From contig NZ_CP079925.1 in assembly GCF_019355935.1 (NCBI RefSeq), positions 3,596,001 through 3,660,000 on the forward strand: 64,000 nt of DNA, written 5' to 3'. A program made the translations under genes and the position numbers. Of this stretch, positions 19,851 through 28,295 are shown one piece after another. The first letter of the stretch is position 1. Every line of letters starts with the position of its first letter. This stretch comes from Comamonas sp. Y33R10-2 (GTDB lineage: Bacteria > Pseudomonadota > Gammaproteobacteria > Burkholderiales > Burkholderiaceae_C). Under the pieces are notes generated by a model, which had not been told where the DNA came from, did no database searches, and worked only from the letters and a program-made list of their open reading frames with translations.

Positions 19851-20480
19851 ATGAAGACACAGTTTGAAATTCTCGAAACATTGGCCCTGAAAGATGGCCG
19901 CTGGCAAAACTGGCCGTTGCACTGGGCGCGGCTGCAAATTACGGCCCAGCATTTTCGCTATCCGTTAATGCAAATGCAGCTAGAAAGCGATATGGCTCAT
20001 CTGGCGCAAAAGTACGCCGAGGGCGAATGGCGCGTGCGGCTGGCGCTGGCTGCCAGCGGCGCTGTGCAGTTCACGGTGGCGCAACTGTTGCCCAGCGCCG
20101 AGCCGGTAAAACTGCAACTGGCGCGCCAGCCCATACTTAACGAGATTGCGCACAGCGATGTGGTGCGCTTCAAAACCACGGTGCGTCAGCATTACGCGTT
20201 TTTTGAGCCCAAAAGTGCAGAGGTGTTTGACACCATTTTGTTCAATGAAAGCGGCCAGATCACCGAGGGCACGCGCGGCAATATTGCAATGCAAATCGAT
20301 GGACATTGGGTTACGCCGCCTTTGCTGTGCGGGCTGCTGCCGGGTGTGGGCCGTGCACTGGCATTGTCTGAGGGACGCTTGGTTGAGAAGGTGGTGCTCA
20401 TCGACGACCTGCGCCGCATCACTGGCTGGGCTTTTGTTAATAGCCTGCGTGGCTGGCTGGATGCCCGTTTGATTGCATAG
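19851..20480 (+). CDS. pabC: aminodeoxychorismate lyase-like class IV PLP protein
   Basis: A 209-residue aminotransferase class IV enzyme. The probable PLP lysine is in VVRFKTTVRQHY, and the conserved LFNESGQITEGTRGNI and TPPLLCGLLPGVGR stretches form the cofactor and substrate sites. It should release pyruvate from aminodeoxychorismate to give 4-aminobenzoate. It is somewhat shorter than E. coli PabC. The 9-bp gap after pabB supports the role. Confidence 0.88.
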   Translation: MKTQFEILETLALKDGRWQNWPLHWARLQITAQHFRYPLMQMQLESDMAHLAQKYAEGEWRVRLALAASGAVQFTVAQLLPSAEPVKLQLARQPILNEIAHSDVVRFKTTVRQHYAFFEPKSAEVFDTILFNESGQITEGTRGNIAMQIDGHWVTPPLLCGLLPGVGRALALSEGRLVEKVVLIDDLRRITGWAFVNSLRGWLDARLIA

Positions 20481-20530
20481 CCTGTGTTTGTTATCGTGGG
20501 TGCATCTGCAACCCTGGAGGAGCCCGAACC

Positions 20531-21103
20531 ATGGAAGACGAAGACTTTGATGCGCTCTATCTGGATTTGATGAAAGAGTTCTTGTCCACCGCCACCCCTG
20601 TGCAGTGGCTGGCCGTAGTCACCACCATGAACTACGACAACGGCAGCGCGCTGCCGGACTGGATCAGCAAGTACCCCAATCTGGAGCCCGCCGTGGCCAA
20701 GGCGTTGTACTGGTATCAGCAGCCGGGCTACTTTCAGCACTATGCATCGCAGGACAAAGTGCCCAGCATCAACCGCAAAGGCTGGGCGCGGGTACAGGCG
20801 CTGAGCCAGCGGTTTGCAGATGGCAATCTGGCCCCCGCAACCATTGGCTGGGACCCGGCTAATGATTTGGCATCACCCACCGGCAACGAAAAGCACCCCG
20901 GCTACGACTGGACCAGCGAGGCCGTCAAGGGCAGCGAAGCGCAATGGCCGATTCCTGCCGTCATGCTGGAAGCTGTGCCCGGCACGCAACCCGATATCTA
21001 CGCCTATGTCGACGAGCAGGGCTGGGAAGACGGCATGCCCCCTCATGTACAGGACGAGCTCAATGCAGCTATGGATGGGGAAGAGTCGGATGATGAAGAT
21101 TGA
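20531..21103 (+). CDS. DUF4274-like protein
   Basis: A 190-residue acidic cytosolic protein. The N-terminal region (about 20-70) contains QWLAVVTTMNYDNGSALPDW followed by KALYWYQQPGYF, the pattern of DUF4274 proteins. The C-terminus is strongly acidic (DGEESDDED). GGAGGAG-type sequence precedes the ATG. Function unknown; such proteins sometimes act as immunity partners to toxins, but no toxin gene is adjacent. Confidence 0.7.
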   Translation: MEDEDFDALYLDLMKEFLSTATPVQWLAVVTTMNYDNGSALPDWISKYPNLEPAVAKALYWYQQPGYFQHYASQDKVPSINRKGWARVQALSQRFADGNLAPATIGWDPANDLASPTGNEKHPGYDWTSEAVKGSEAQWPIPAVMLEAVPGTQPDIYAYVDEQGWEDGMPPHVQDELNAAMDGEESDDED

Positions 21104-21198
21104 AAGCTGCTTTAGGTATCTTTATTTGATACCTTTTTGAAAGATTAACGAAATTTAGATTGATTGTTCTACTATTTATCTACCACAACTTTTGAGGT

Positions 21199-21723
21199 AT
21201 GACCATGAACTCCCAAGCCGTTTCAAGCCACAAGCCTTCTTCAGCCTTTATCGGCGCTTCCTGGGCCGCGCTGCTGCTGGGCATCATCGCCTTCATGGCC
21301 GGGTTGTGGAATGCCAATATGCAGCTCAATGAAAAAGGCTTTTATTTCGCGGTGCTGGTGCTGGGCTTGTATTCGGCCATCTCTTTGCAAAAAGTGGTGC
21401 GTGACCGGCTGGAAGGTGTGGCCGTGACCGGTATTTACTACGGCATCAGCTGGGTGGCGCTGCTGATTGCGGTGGCGCTGCTGGGAACGGGCTTGTTCAA
21501 TGCCACGTTGCAGCTGAGCGAAAAAGGTTTCTACGGCATGGCTTTTGCGCTGGCCTTGTTTGGTGCCATTGCGGTGCAGAAGAACACCCGCGATAACTTT
21601 GGTGCGGATGATGGCGCAACAGTCTTCAAACGCAGCAAGGGTGAACGTAACGGCCCCACGCTGGTGGCTACAGACCCAGCTAAGCCCGCAGATGCTCAGG
21701 ATGTAGCGGTTAACAATCGCTGA
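21199..21723 (+). CDS. YiaA/YiaB-family inner-membrane protein
   Basis: A 174-residue protein with four membrane helices arranged as two copies of the YiaAB two-helix unit (about 17-62 and 81-126). Each copy includes a similar N-x-x-L-x-E-K-G-F-Y segment ([10 protein letters not shown] and [10 protein letters not shown]). An AGGT-type ribosome-binding site lies near the first ATG. E. coli members are linked to envelope stress; the molecular role is unknown. Confidence 0.85.
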   Translation: MTMNSQAVSSHKPSSAFIGASWAALLLGIIAFMAGLWNANMQLNEKGFYFAVLVLGLYSAISLQKVVRDRLEGVAVTGIYYGISWVALLIAVALLGTGLFNATLQLSEKGFYGMAFALALFGAIAVQKNTRDNFGADDGATVFKRSKGERNGPTLVATDPAKPADAQDVAVNNR

Positions 21724-21764
21724 ACTGCTTCACCCGTCGCACTTTACCCTCAGCTTCTCCCTCC

Positions 21765-22436
21765 TCAACAGGCGCCCTTGGTTGGCGCCTGATTTGCGTT
21801 TTGCTGCAGTATTTGACGGTCCACAAACTGCTCAAAGACTTGGTTAAGCGTTGCAGGGGCTTGCGCATCCAGTGGCCAGTTTTGCAACTGCGCAAGGCCC
21901 AGCACAGCTGCCTCAAAGCTGGAGAGCTGGCCGGGCAGGTGAGCTTTGCGAATAGCGTAACCAGAGTCCCCCACCTCCCGCAAAGCCACGCGGGGTAAGC
22001 TTTGCAGGGCGGGGTTGAGGTAGAGCATCTTGCGGCTTTTGCGCCAAGTGCCGTCGATGATGACCAGTCGCAACTGCTCAGGCGGCAGCGGCCAAGGCTG
22101 GGGCAGGGCGCTGGCCTGTGCAAGGCCCAGCGTCGCATCTTGCTCAGCAGTGTCGGGGTAGAGCAGCAGGCTTTGGCGCGGGACTTGCCCGTCCCAGCTG
22201 CCTTGCAGCGCTTGCTGAAGTTCTGCGCCATCAAACTGCTCGCGCACCATGATCCGGCTGCGCGGCAGGCAAAGGTGCAGCAAATGGCCTGTGCCCTTGG
22301 CCTCGTGCACTTCCATGGGGTGCATGAGGATGAGCACTTCGACCTGATGCTCCACAGACTGAGCCAGTGCGCAAATGCAGGTGCGCTGCGCGCGGTGGCA
22401 GTGGGGGCAGCGAGGGCGTTGTTCAGTTTTGCTCAT
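21765..22436 (-). CDS. tapT: DTW-domain tRNA-uridine aminocarboxypropyltransferase
   Basis: A 223-residue protein with a zinc-type N-terminus (CPHCHRAQRTCIC, residues 10-22), the MHPMEVHEAKGTGHL segment, and the DTW signature as IIDGTWRKSRKML. TapT/TuaA-type enzymes add the acp group to uridine 47 of tRNA using S-adenosylmethionine. The usual DxTW has Gly at the second position here. It is a single gene converging with yiaA. Confidence 0.85.
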   Translation of the reverse strand: MSKTEQRPRCPHCHRAQRTCICALAQSVEHQVEVLILMHPMEVHEAKGTGHLLHLCLPRSRIMVREQFDGAELQQALQGSWDGQVPRQSLLLYPDTAEQDATLGLAQASALPQPWPLPPEQLRLVIIDGTWRKSRKMLYLNPALQSLPRVALREVGDSGYAIRKAHLPGQLSSFEAAVLGLAQLQNWPLDAQAPATLNQVFEQFVDRQILQQNANQAPTKGAC

Positions 22437-22513
22437 GATTTGAGAGCTGTAAGTTCTTTAGTTGTATGGGCAAAAAGCTGTTTTTACTTGAATCCCATAT
22501 CTCTGAAACAACA

Positions 22514-22542
22514 ACGCCCGCAAGCATGGGCTGCGGGCGTTA
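22514..22542 (-). terminator. intrinsic terminator after the CHMI-like gene
   Basis: AACGCCCGCA and TGCGGGCGTT form a perfect 10-bp stem with a 9-nt loop, followed on the minus strand by TGTTGTTT. Confidence 0.8.
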
Positions 22543-22562
22543 TTGATCAAAGCGGATGGCTT

Positions 22563-22928
22563 TTACAAGCGGCCCTTGAAGTAAGTGCCTTTGTCCATAT
22601 CCACCACATCCACGCTCAGCTGCACCACTACGCCAGCAGGCTGGGGCACGAGACGGCGCAGCACTTCGGCCATGCCATCCGACATTTGCTTTTTAGCTTC
22701 TGTACTGCGGCCGGCCATCAACTTCAGCTCAACATGTACAAAGCCGCGGCCCTCAGGCTGGTTGCCGATGTAGACCTTGTCCATGTCCAGACGGGCAATG
22801 CGCGACTTCACATCAGCTTCGTCGGGGACGGTGGGGTGTGCGCAGACCACAGCGTTGATCTCACGCATCAGCTCGCGCTCGTTTAGGCCGGTCAGGTTGT
22901 TGGTGTATTCAATGTGCAGATGAGGCAT
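22563..22928 (-). CDS. 5-carboxymethyl-2-hydroxymuconate isomerase-like tautomerase
   Basis: A 121-residue tautomerase-superfamily protein beginning MPHLHIEYTNNL, with Pro directly after Met. This becomes the catalytic N-terminal proline base. The length and spread of conserved residues fit the CHMI (HpcD) family. There is no homoprotocatechuate pathway nearby, so the substrate is uncertain. The ATG at 22928 is required to expose the proline. It is 32 bp downstream of panD on the same strand. Confidence 0.82.
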   Translation of the reverse strand: MPHLHIEYTNNLTGLNERELMREINAVVCAHPTVPDEADVKSRIARLDMDKVYIGNQPEGRGFVHVELKLMAGRSTEAKKQMSDGMAEVLRRLVPQPAGVVVQLSVDVVDMDKGTYFKGRL

Positions 22929-22960
22929 GGTGTTCTCTAGCGGGGGTAACAAACCCTGTT

Positions 22961-23341
22961 TTACAGCATCTGGGTGGGCACTTTGTGGCGCAGCTCGACT
23001 TGTTTGTTGCTGTCGTCCACAAATACCAGCTGGGGCTTGTGCTCGGCCACGTCCTTTTCATGCACTTGGGCGAAGGAGGCAATGATGAGCAAGTCACCCA
23101 CGCAGGCGCGGCGTGCTGCGGAGCCGTTGACGGAGATCATGCCCGTGCCGCGCTCGCCCTTGATGGCATAGGTCACAAAGCGCTCGCCGTTGTCGATATT
23201 CCAGATATGGACTTGTTCGTTTTCGACAATATTGGCGGCGTCCAGCAAGTCTTCATCAATCGCGCAGGAGCCTTCGTAGTGCAGCTCGCATTGCGTGGTT
23301 TTGACGCGGTGGATTTTGGATTTGAGCAGGGTGCGGAACAT
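22961..23341 (-). CDS. panD: aspartate 1-decarboxylase proenzyme
   Basis: A 126-residue proenzyme that cleaves itself between Gly24 and Ser25 (YEGSCAID) to form the pyruvoyl cofactor, then decarboxylates aspartate to beta-alanine. Catalytic Lys9 and the [19 protein letters not shown] segment are present. It supplies beta-alanine to PanC, so all pantothenate-specific enzymes except ketopantoate reductase lie within 7 kb. Confidence 0.96.
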   Translation of the reverse strand: MFRTLLKSKIHRVKTTQCELHYEGSCAIDEDLLDAANIVENEQVHIWNIDNGERFVTYAIKGERGTGMISVNGSAARRACVGDLLIIASFAQVHEKDVAEHKPQLVFVDDSNKQVELRHKVPTQML

Positions 23342-23610
23342 GGATTTTGTCTCTCTGGGTCGCTTTGTGTGTTTTGAATGGTGCAGGCCTGTGCTTGCAA
23401 AAAACCACGCAAGTCTAAATGCGATCGGGGAAACCCATGTAGTCCTCTGAGGTCATTGAAAGAGAAATGTCGCCTAACTGCATTCCCGTTGTCGATAGCC
23501 GTGGCCACGGTCTGCGAAGACCGACGTAACAACTGCTCATAAAACTGTTGTTTTGTTGCAAACATCAGGGTTGTAACCCATGTTTCATTTTCACTTTGTT
23601 TAATGACTTC

Positions 23611-23664
23611 AGTCCCCGGCGAGGTCGTGCTTCTAAGCCTGTCCTTTCCCGCTCTGCCGGGACT
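23611..23664 (+). other. stem-loop in the porin leader
   Basis: AGTCCCCGGC (23611-23620) can pair with GCCGGGACT (23656-23664), followed by TTCTCATTTTC, 30 bases before the porin start. It could be an attenuator or an mRNA-stability element. The rest of the 350-bp gap between panD and the porin shows no gene. Confidence 0.45.
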
Positions 23665-23693
23665 TTCTCATTTTCATAAACATAGTGAACAGC

Positions 23694-24722
23694 ATGAAAC
23701 GATCCTTCCTCGCCCTTGCCGCTTTGACTGCCTCTGCCGGCGCAATGGCCCAATCCAGCGTCATCGTCTTCGGCGTGGCCGATGTTTCGGTGGCTCATAT
23801 CTCCACATCGAGCAAGAGCGTGTCCGGTCTGGCCAATGGCGGCAACTCCAGCAGCCGTTTGGGCTTTCGCGGTGTGGAAGATCTGGGTGGCGGCCTGAAG
23901 GCGGGCTTCTGGCTTGAGGGCAGCTTGAGCGTTGATGACGGCACGGCTGCCGGCTTCAAGTTCGACCGCCGCTCCACGGTCAGCCTGATGGGTAACTTTG
24001 GTGAAGTGCGTCTGGGTCGCGACAAAACGCCGGCCTACCAGAACCTGGAGACCTTTCACGCTTTTGGCGACACCGGCATGGGTGGCATCAACGGTCACAA
24101 CCTGATCAGCAGCTCTGCAGCCGGTACGGCTGAAGGCTCCAACCCCAAGCGTGTCTCCAACGGCATCAGCTATCTGCTGCCCAAGCTGGGCGGCGTTTAC
24201 GGTCAGGTGACGCACAGCTTCGGCGAGCAGTCCAGCAACAGCAGTCTGGCCAGCAATACCGGCCTGCGTCTGGGTTATGCCAACGGCCCCGTGAATATGG
24301 CCGCAGCCTACAAAATTGCCCGAGGTGGTAGCGCCGCAACTGGCGTGGACTACAAGACGTTCAATATCGGCGCTTCCTACGAATTTGGCGTAGTCACGCC
24401 CATGCTGCTGCTGGCTTCCGAGCGCGGCAACAACAAGCGTGTGGACCTGTACAGCGTGGGCGTGAAGATGCCTTTGGGCGCTGGCGAGTTGCGTGCCGCT
24501 TACAGCTGGTACAAGGACAAAAAGCAAAGCGATGCGGGCTCTCAGCGTCTGGCACTGGGCTATGGCTACAAGCTGTCCAAGCGCACTGAAATCTACGCTG
24601 CCGTAGCACGCATGAGCAATGACGACAAGGCCAGTCGCAAACTAGGTTCTTCACTGAGCCCCACGCCCGTGGTGGGCAAGAGCATGACAGGCTACGAGAT
24701 TGGCCTGCGCCACAACTTCTAA
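23694..24722 (+). CDS. general porin, Burkholderiales (Gram-negative OmpC-like) type
   Basis: A 342-residue outer-membrane beta-barrel. The signal peptide MKRSFLALAALTASAGAMAQ is followed by SSVIVFGVADVSVAH, the usual first strand. The L3-type region and C-terminal YEIGLRHNF with terminal Phe are porin hallmarks recognised by the BAM complex. I choose the ATG at 23694 because the GTG nine bases upstream would extend the signal peptide. It probably gives passive diffusion of small solutes. A hairpin at 24734-24766 and a terminator follow. Confidence 0.93.
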   Translation: MKRSFLALAALTASAGAMAQSSVIVFGVADVSVAHISTSSKSVSGLANGGNSSSRLGFRGVEDLGGGLKAGFWLEGSLSVDDGTAAGFKFDRRSTVSLMGNFGEVRLGRDKTPAYQNLETFHAFGDTGMGGINGHNLISSSAAGTAEGSNPKRVSNGISYLLPKLGGVYGQVTHSFGEQSSNSSLASNTGLRLGYANGPVNMAAAYKIARGGSAATGVDYKTFNIGASYEFGVVTPMLLLASERGNNKRVDLYSVGVKMPLGAGELRAAYSWYKDKKQSDAGSQRLALGYGYKLSKRTEIYAAVARMSNDDKASRKLGSSLSPTPVVGKSMTGYEIGLRHNF

Positions 24723-24827
24723 GCAAGCGGCCATGAGAGTGTTGCGGCAGTTGCCGGGCACTCTCAGGCTTAAAACTTGCAAGGTTTGGCCTCCGGGTGG
24801 GGAAGCCATCCGACTCTTCGCAAGCTT

Positions 24828-24851
24828 GCCCCGCACCTGCGGGGCTTTTTT
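24828..24851 (+). terminator. intrinsic terminator downstream of the porin
   Basis: GCCCCGCA, loop CC, TGCGGGGC, then TTTTTT. Perfect 8-bp stem about 105 bp after the porin stop. Confidence 0.88.
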
Positions 24852-25046
24852 ATATCTGCTCGTTTAGGGCAGATCCAGCACGCAACCATCACCAATGCGG
24901 TCGCGCCAGACGCAGATTTGGCTGGCGGCAGGTTGCCGGTCAGACAGGGTGGTGGCGATGCAGTGGCAGAGGCAGCCCAGCGTGGGCTTGCCCAAAGCAG
25001 AACTTCATCGGAAAAGTGATGCTCAAGCGGGTCACGCAGCCATTGA

Positions 25047-25112
25047 AGGCTGGCCGGCCCGGCCGCCTTCGCCTTGCAAGGCGTAGAAAATCTCTTTGAT
25101 GCTTTATGTCAT
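25047..25112 (-). pseudogene. queE: queE (7-carboxy-7-deazaguanine synthase) remnant
   Basis: On the minus strand an ATG at 25112 reads M-T-stop-SIKEIFYALQGEGGRAGQP. The segment KEIFYALQGEG is the N-terminal signature of QueE, the radical-SAM enzyme of the queuosine/7-deazapurine pathway. Codon 3, usually Tyr in homologues, is TAA here. After GQP the frame meets several stops and the expected FxRxxGCNLxCxxCDT motif is missing. The stretch 24852-25046 shows no convincing gene in any frame; it may hold further decayed DNA. An intact queE would be expected elsewhere in the genome if the pathway operates. Confidence 0.7.
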
Positions 25113-25154
25113 CGTTGGATCAAAAACTCGTACACCCTAGGTCAGAGGCAGCAT

Positions 25155-25230
25155 GCAAGCGCCGCCGCGCAGCGAGGCTGTTGTCCCTTGTGTCCTGTTT
25201 AAGGGGAAGCGGCGTAGCCGCTTAGGGGGA
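25155..25230 (-). repeat. GC-rich 3'-end repeat (copy B), after scpA
   Basis: Shorter variant starting 5 nt after the scpA stop: CTCCCCCTAAGCGGCTACGC then CGCTTCCCC on the minus strand, containing a GCGGCTACGCCGC hairpin, and ending GCCTCGCTGCGCGGCGGCGC. Confidence 0.7.
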
Positions 25231-25235
25231 GTCAA

Positions 25236-26093
25236 TTACACAGGGGTATAGGCCAGACGCACGTAAATAGGCGCATAGGCCTCGGCCTGGGTGATCTCGA
25301 TCAGCGTTTCCTTGGCCAGCTCCAGCATGGCGATAAAGGTCACCACCAGCACGGTTGAGCCCTTTTCGGGATTGAAGATGCGCTCAAACTCTACAAAGCG
25401 CTGACCTTGCAGCTGCTTGAGGATCTGGCTCATGTACTCGCGTACCGAAAGCTCTTCACGCGTGATCTTGTGGGTTTGCACCAGCTTGGCACGCTTCAAA
25501 ATGTCGCGCCAAGCGGCTTGCAGCTCGCTGATCTCTACATCGGGAAAGCGCGGCTGCAGGCTTTGCTCAATATGAACCGTGGCTTTGAGGAAGTCGCGCC
25601 CGTACGTTGGCACCTGACCCAGTTGCATCGCTGCGAGCTTGATCTGCTCGTACTCCAGCAGGCGGCGCACCAGCTCGGCGCGGGGGTCTTCGGCCTCTTC
25701 GCCGCCTTCTTGCTTTTTAGGCGGCAGCAGCATGCGAGATTTGATCTCGATGAGCATGGCTGCCATCAGCAAGTATTCGGCTGCCAACTCCAGGTTGCGC
25801 CCGCGCACTTCATCCACATAGGTCATGTACTGGCGCGTGACGTCCAGCATAGGAATGTCGAGGATGTTGAAGTTCTGCTTGCGAATCAGATAGAGCAGCA
25901 AGTCCAGCGGGCCTTCAAAGGCTTCGAGAAAGACTTCCAGCGCTTCTGGCGGGATATACAAATCCTGCGGCAGCGCAAACAGTGGCTCGCCGTACAGGCG
26001 CGCCAAAGCCACCTGATCGATCACGGAAGGCGTCGAGTCAGGTGTGTCCGGGTTCGGACTCGGTAAGACGGCTTGGTTTTCAGCCTCGCTCAT
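25236..26093 (-). CDS. scpA: segregation and condensation protein A (kleisin)
   Basis: A 285-residue kleisin that bridges the heads of SMC in the chromosome-condensation complex with ScpB. The N-terminal signature FEGPLDLLLYLIRKQNFNILDIP (from about residue 57) and RNLELAAEYLLMAAMLIEIKSR are family-diagnostic, and the C-terminal winged-helix region is present. The first 40 residues are a variable, proline-rich extension. No scpB or smc is adjacent. DUF3460 lies 81 bp upstream on the same strand. Confidence 0.94.
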   Translation of the reverse strand: MSEAENQAVLPSPNPDTPDSTPSVIDQVALARLYGEPLFALPQDLYIPPEALEVFLEAFEGPLDLLLYLIRKQNFNILDIPMLDVTRQYMTYVDEVRGRNLELAAEYLLMAAMLIEIKSRMLLPPKKQEGGEEAEDPRAELVRRLLEYEQIKLAAMQLGQVPTYGRDFLKATVHIEQSLQPRFPDVEISELQAAWRDILKRAKLVQTHKITREELSVREYMSQILKQLQGQRFVEFERIFNPEKGSTVLVVTFIAMLELAKETLIEITQAEAYAPIYVRLAYTPV

Positions 26094-26127
26094 TGCTTGC
26101 TATTCTTGCTATGGAATATAGAGCTGT

Positions 26128-26149
26128 AAGCGCTTGATGAATAAGCGCT
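26128..26149. repeat. AGCGCT inverted mini-repeat
   Basis: AAGCGCTT, spacer GATGAAT, AAGCGCT forms a short hairpin in the 80-bp gap upstream of scpA. Elements of this form (TAGCTxxAAGCGCTTGATG type) are common between comamonad genes; one copy is seen here. Confidence 0.5.
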
Positions 26150-26174
26150 AGAGGCTGATTTCATCTGAAACTAA

Positions 26175-26381
26175 TCAGGATGGATTGGCTTGGTACACGT
26201 AAGGGCCTTGCTCCACGCGGCCAGCGCGCAGGTCATCCCATACTTCGGCGCTGATGTTTTTGTCCCACAGCAGAGCGCGGCCAGCCAGTTGTTGTTGTTC
26301 CAGCTCGGGCTTTTGCTTCTTCAAATCATTGATGAAGTTGGTGGTGTCGGAACGGTAATCGGGGCGACGGAAGAAAGACAT
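26175..26381 (-). CDS. DUF3460 family protein
   Basis: A 68-residue protein starting MSFFRRPDYRSDTTNFIND, the conserved opening of DUF3460 proteins of beta-proteobacteria, and containing GRALLWDK near the middle. The ATG at 26381 lies in the start consensus of the family; the upstream in-frame extension is not conserved. Function unknown. It is commonly found next to scpA or panC in this lineage and is probably cotranscribed with scpA here. Confidence 0.85.
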   Translation of the reverse strand: MSFFRRPDYRSDTTNFINDLKKQKPELEQQQLAGRALLWDKNISAEVWDDLRAGRVEQGPYVYQANPS

Positions 26382-26558
26382 ATGTGTGAAACCTCTCAGA
26401 TGGCAGGATTTTAGCCGCTCAAGTGCTGCTGGGGAGTAAGTGGCACTTTTGGCGCGGCGAACGTGTTTTGACAAGCGTTGACGAAGCGCTGCGCTGCACC
26501 CACCTGCATGCTGTAAAAATCAGCTTTCTGTCCTTGTAATCATGGATGATTTATCACT

Positions 26559-27065
26559 ATGAAATTATTTTCCCGTGTAACTGCTGCCTTGGCTGCTGCT
26601 GCGATTAGCGCTTTGGCTTTGCTCGGCTGCGATGAGCAAAAGATTAAAGAGCTGGAGGAAGGCCTTTCCACTGAAGCCGATGTGCGCGCCCAGTTTGGCG
26701 AGCCCGAGCGCGTGTGGAGTGAGCAAGACGGCTCGCGCACTCTGGAATACAACCGCCAGCCAGCGGGTGCCAGAAATTACATGATCACCATTGGCTCAGA
26801 CGGCAAAATGAGCGCTTTGCGCCAAGTGCTGGCGCCGCATAACTTTGCCAAAGTGGTGGCGGGCATGGAAGAAGGCGAGGTGCGCCGCATGCTTGGCAAG
26901 CCGGCCAAAACGATGACCTTCGCGCGCAAGCAAGAAACGGATTGGGATTGGAACTACATTGACCCTCCGACACGCGAGATGGAGTTCACCGTCACCTTCG
27001 GGCCTGATGGCCGGGTGCTGCGCACGCTGAACCGCGAGCGCCTGCCTGACGAGCCGCGCCGCTAA
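26559..27065 (+). CDS. BamE/SmpA-fold lipoprotein
   Basis: A 168-residue outer-membrane lipoprotein candidate. The signal peptide ends in the lipobox LALLGC (Cys24 by position), followed by two related segments of the SmpA/OmlA fold: LSTEADVRAQFGEPERVW and MEEGEVRRMLGKPAKTM. The duplication of the T/E-x-x-x-V-x-x-x-F/L-G-x-P pattern suggests two BamE-like units. It may be a BamE paralogue or an unrelated envelope protein. It ends at a strong terminator. Confidence 0.78.
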   Translation: MKLFSRVTAALAAAAISALALLGCDEQKIKELEEGLSTEADVRAQFGEPERVWSEQDGSRTLEYNRQPAGARNYMITIGSDGKMSALRQVLAPHNFAKVVAGMEEGEVRRMLGKPAKTMTFARKQETDWDWNYIDPPTREMEFTVTFGPDGRVLRTLNRERLPDEPRR

Positions 27066-27090
27066 ACAGCTTTAAGCCGAAGGCTAGCCA

Positions 27091-27125
27091 AGCCATGTCT
27101 GCGTGATTGCAGACATGGCTTTTTT
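27091..27125 (+). terminator. intrinsic terminator after the lipoprotein gene
   Basis: AGCCATGTCTGC, loop GTGATT, GCAGACATGGCT, then TTTTT: a perfect 12-bp stem. Confidence 0.92.
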
Positions 27126-27161
27126 CATGGCTGAAGCGATCCGCATGCGAGCTGGTTGCTT

Positions 27162-27217
27162 CAATTTTAATAGCTACTGGTCCTTTATTTATATGGACTT
27201 AAAGCGTAAAAGGCTTT
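27162..27217 (+). repeat. AT-rich mini-repeat (copy 4)
   Basis: AATTTTAATAGCTACTGGTC then CTTTATTTATATGGACTTAA then AGCGTAAAAGGC. The core GTCC...GGAC is an imperfect palindrome. This is the clearest copy. The rest of the 328-bp gap 27066-27393 holds only the terminator and presumed promoter of the YitT gene. Confidence 0.7.
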
Positions 27218-27393
27218 GAAAAATTCAAAAAACACAGGCTGAAATACACCTCAATATTTGTTGCATTGCAGCAAATGATGCGCCTAAGACATGGCTTCAT
27301 TCGTAAAATCAAGGGGTTTCCCGGAGCTACCCGCGCCGGTTGGCCTAGGTCTTTATCGAGACTCTGGGCAATCCCATTGCTGTCTTATCCGAC

Positions 27394-28092
27394 ATGTCCA
27401 CACCGCTATCAACCCCCGCCAACTCTGGCCTAGTCAGCAGCGTCGATGCTGCGGCTTCGAATGCCAGCCCCGCTGCCCCCCTCCCAGCGATGACTGCGGC
27501 TTTGCGCCATGGCCGCTTTGAGGATGCGCAGGCACTCTTTACCGGCTCACTTTTTGTCTCCATTGCCATGATGCTGTTTGCCCAAGCGGGCCTGCTGACT
27601 GGCAGCACAGCCGGCATTGCCTTCTTGCTGCACTATGGAACGGGCTTGCCTTTTGGCGCCACCTTCTTCGTCATCAACATCCCGTTTTACTGGTTTGCCT
27701 GGAAGCGCATGGGCCCAGAGTTCACGATCAAGACCTTTATCTCAGTGGCCATGCTGGCGCTGATGGCGGACGTGGGCCCGCGCTTTATTCATATCGATTA
27801 TCTGAACCCGCTGTATGCCGCCGTAGTCGGTGGTTTGCTGATGGGCTCGGGCTGCTTGTTTTTGGCCCGTCACCGCTCCAGCTTGGGAGGCGCGACCATC
27901 GTGTCGCTGTACCTGCAGGAGCGCTACGGCATTCGCGCGGGCAAGGTGCAGATGATGATTGACTGCACCGTGGTGCTGCTGGCGTTGGCCATGGTGCCGT
28001 TTGATCGCGTGGCGTACTCGGTACTGGCAGCCGTGATCATGAGTTTGTTTTTGTGGATTAGTCACCGCCCCGGACGCTATCAGGGTAACTAA
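27394..28092 (+). CDS. YitT-family membrane protein
   Basis: A 232-residue inner-membrane protein with five to six helices from about residue 50. Features of the YitT/DUF161 family are the early SxGTAGIAFLLHY-like segment (LLTGSTAGIAFLLHYGTGLP), NIPFYWFAWKRMG, and GGLLMGSGCLFLARHRSSLGG. The first 40 residues are a low-complexity Ser/Ala/Pro extension, so the true start could lie further in. Transport substrate unknown. A strong terminator follows. Confidence 0.86.
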   Translation: MSTPLSTPANSGLVSSVDAAASNASPAAPLPAMTAALRHGRFEDAQALFTGSLFVSIAMMLFAQAGLLTGSTAGIAFLLHYGTGLPFGATFFVINIPFYWFAWKRMGPEFTIKTFISVAMLALMADVGPRFIHIDYLNPLYAAVVGGLLMGSGCLFLARHRSSLGGATIVSLYLQERYGIRAGKVQMMIDCTVVLLALAMVPFDRVAYSVLAAVIMSLFLWISHRPGRYQGN

Positions 28093-28104
28093 GCGAGCCC
28101 CATT

Positions 28105-28144
28105 AAAAAGCCCCGCCTCGGTGAAAACCGGGCGGGGCTTTTTT
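28105..28144. terminator. intrinsic terminator after the YitT gene
   Basis: AAAAAGCCCCGCC pairs with GGCGGGGCTTTTTT around a short inner CGG/CCG hairpin. It can act on both strands because of the A run on the left. Confidence 0.9.
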
Positions 28145-28151
28145 GTGACTA

Positions 28152-28273
28152 AGAGCGGCTAACACAACGCAGCAAATCGAAGATTTGCGATTGAGACGAG
28201 GCGCGAAGCCGCAGCCAGTACAAGCGTACGACAAGGCGAAGCAACGACGTATCAAGGGTTGTGTTGCGGCTCT
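28152..28273. repeat. 122-bp palindromic element, MITE-like
   Basis: The outer ends AGAGCGGCTAACACAAC and GTTGTGTTGCGGCTCT are imperfect inverted repeats. Inside are smaller dyads (GCAAATC-GAAG-ATTTGCG and GTACAAGCGTAC). It lies between the YitT terminator and the soxZ stop and has no coding potential. It looks like a non-autonomous mobile or REP-type element. Confidence 0.6.
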
Positions 28274-28295
28274 AACTGGAAATTAGACGCTGCTA

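Noticed and set aside
24777..25099. Several short frames after the porin
   Set aside because: No ribosome-binding site or domain; they overlap the porin terminator and the queE relic.
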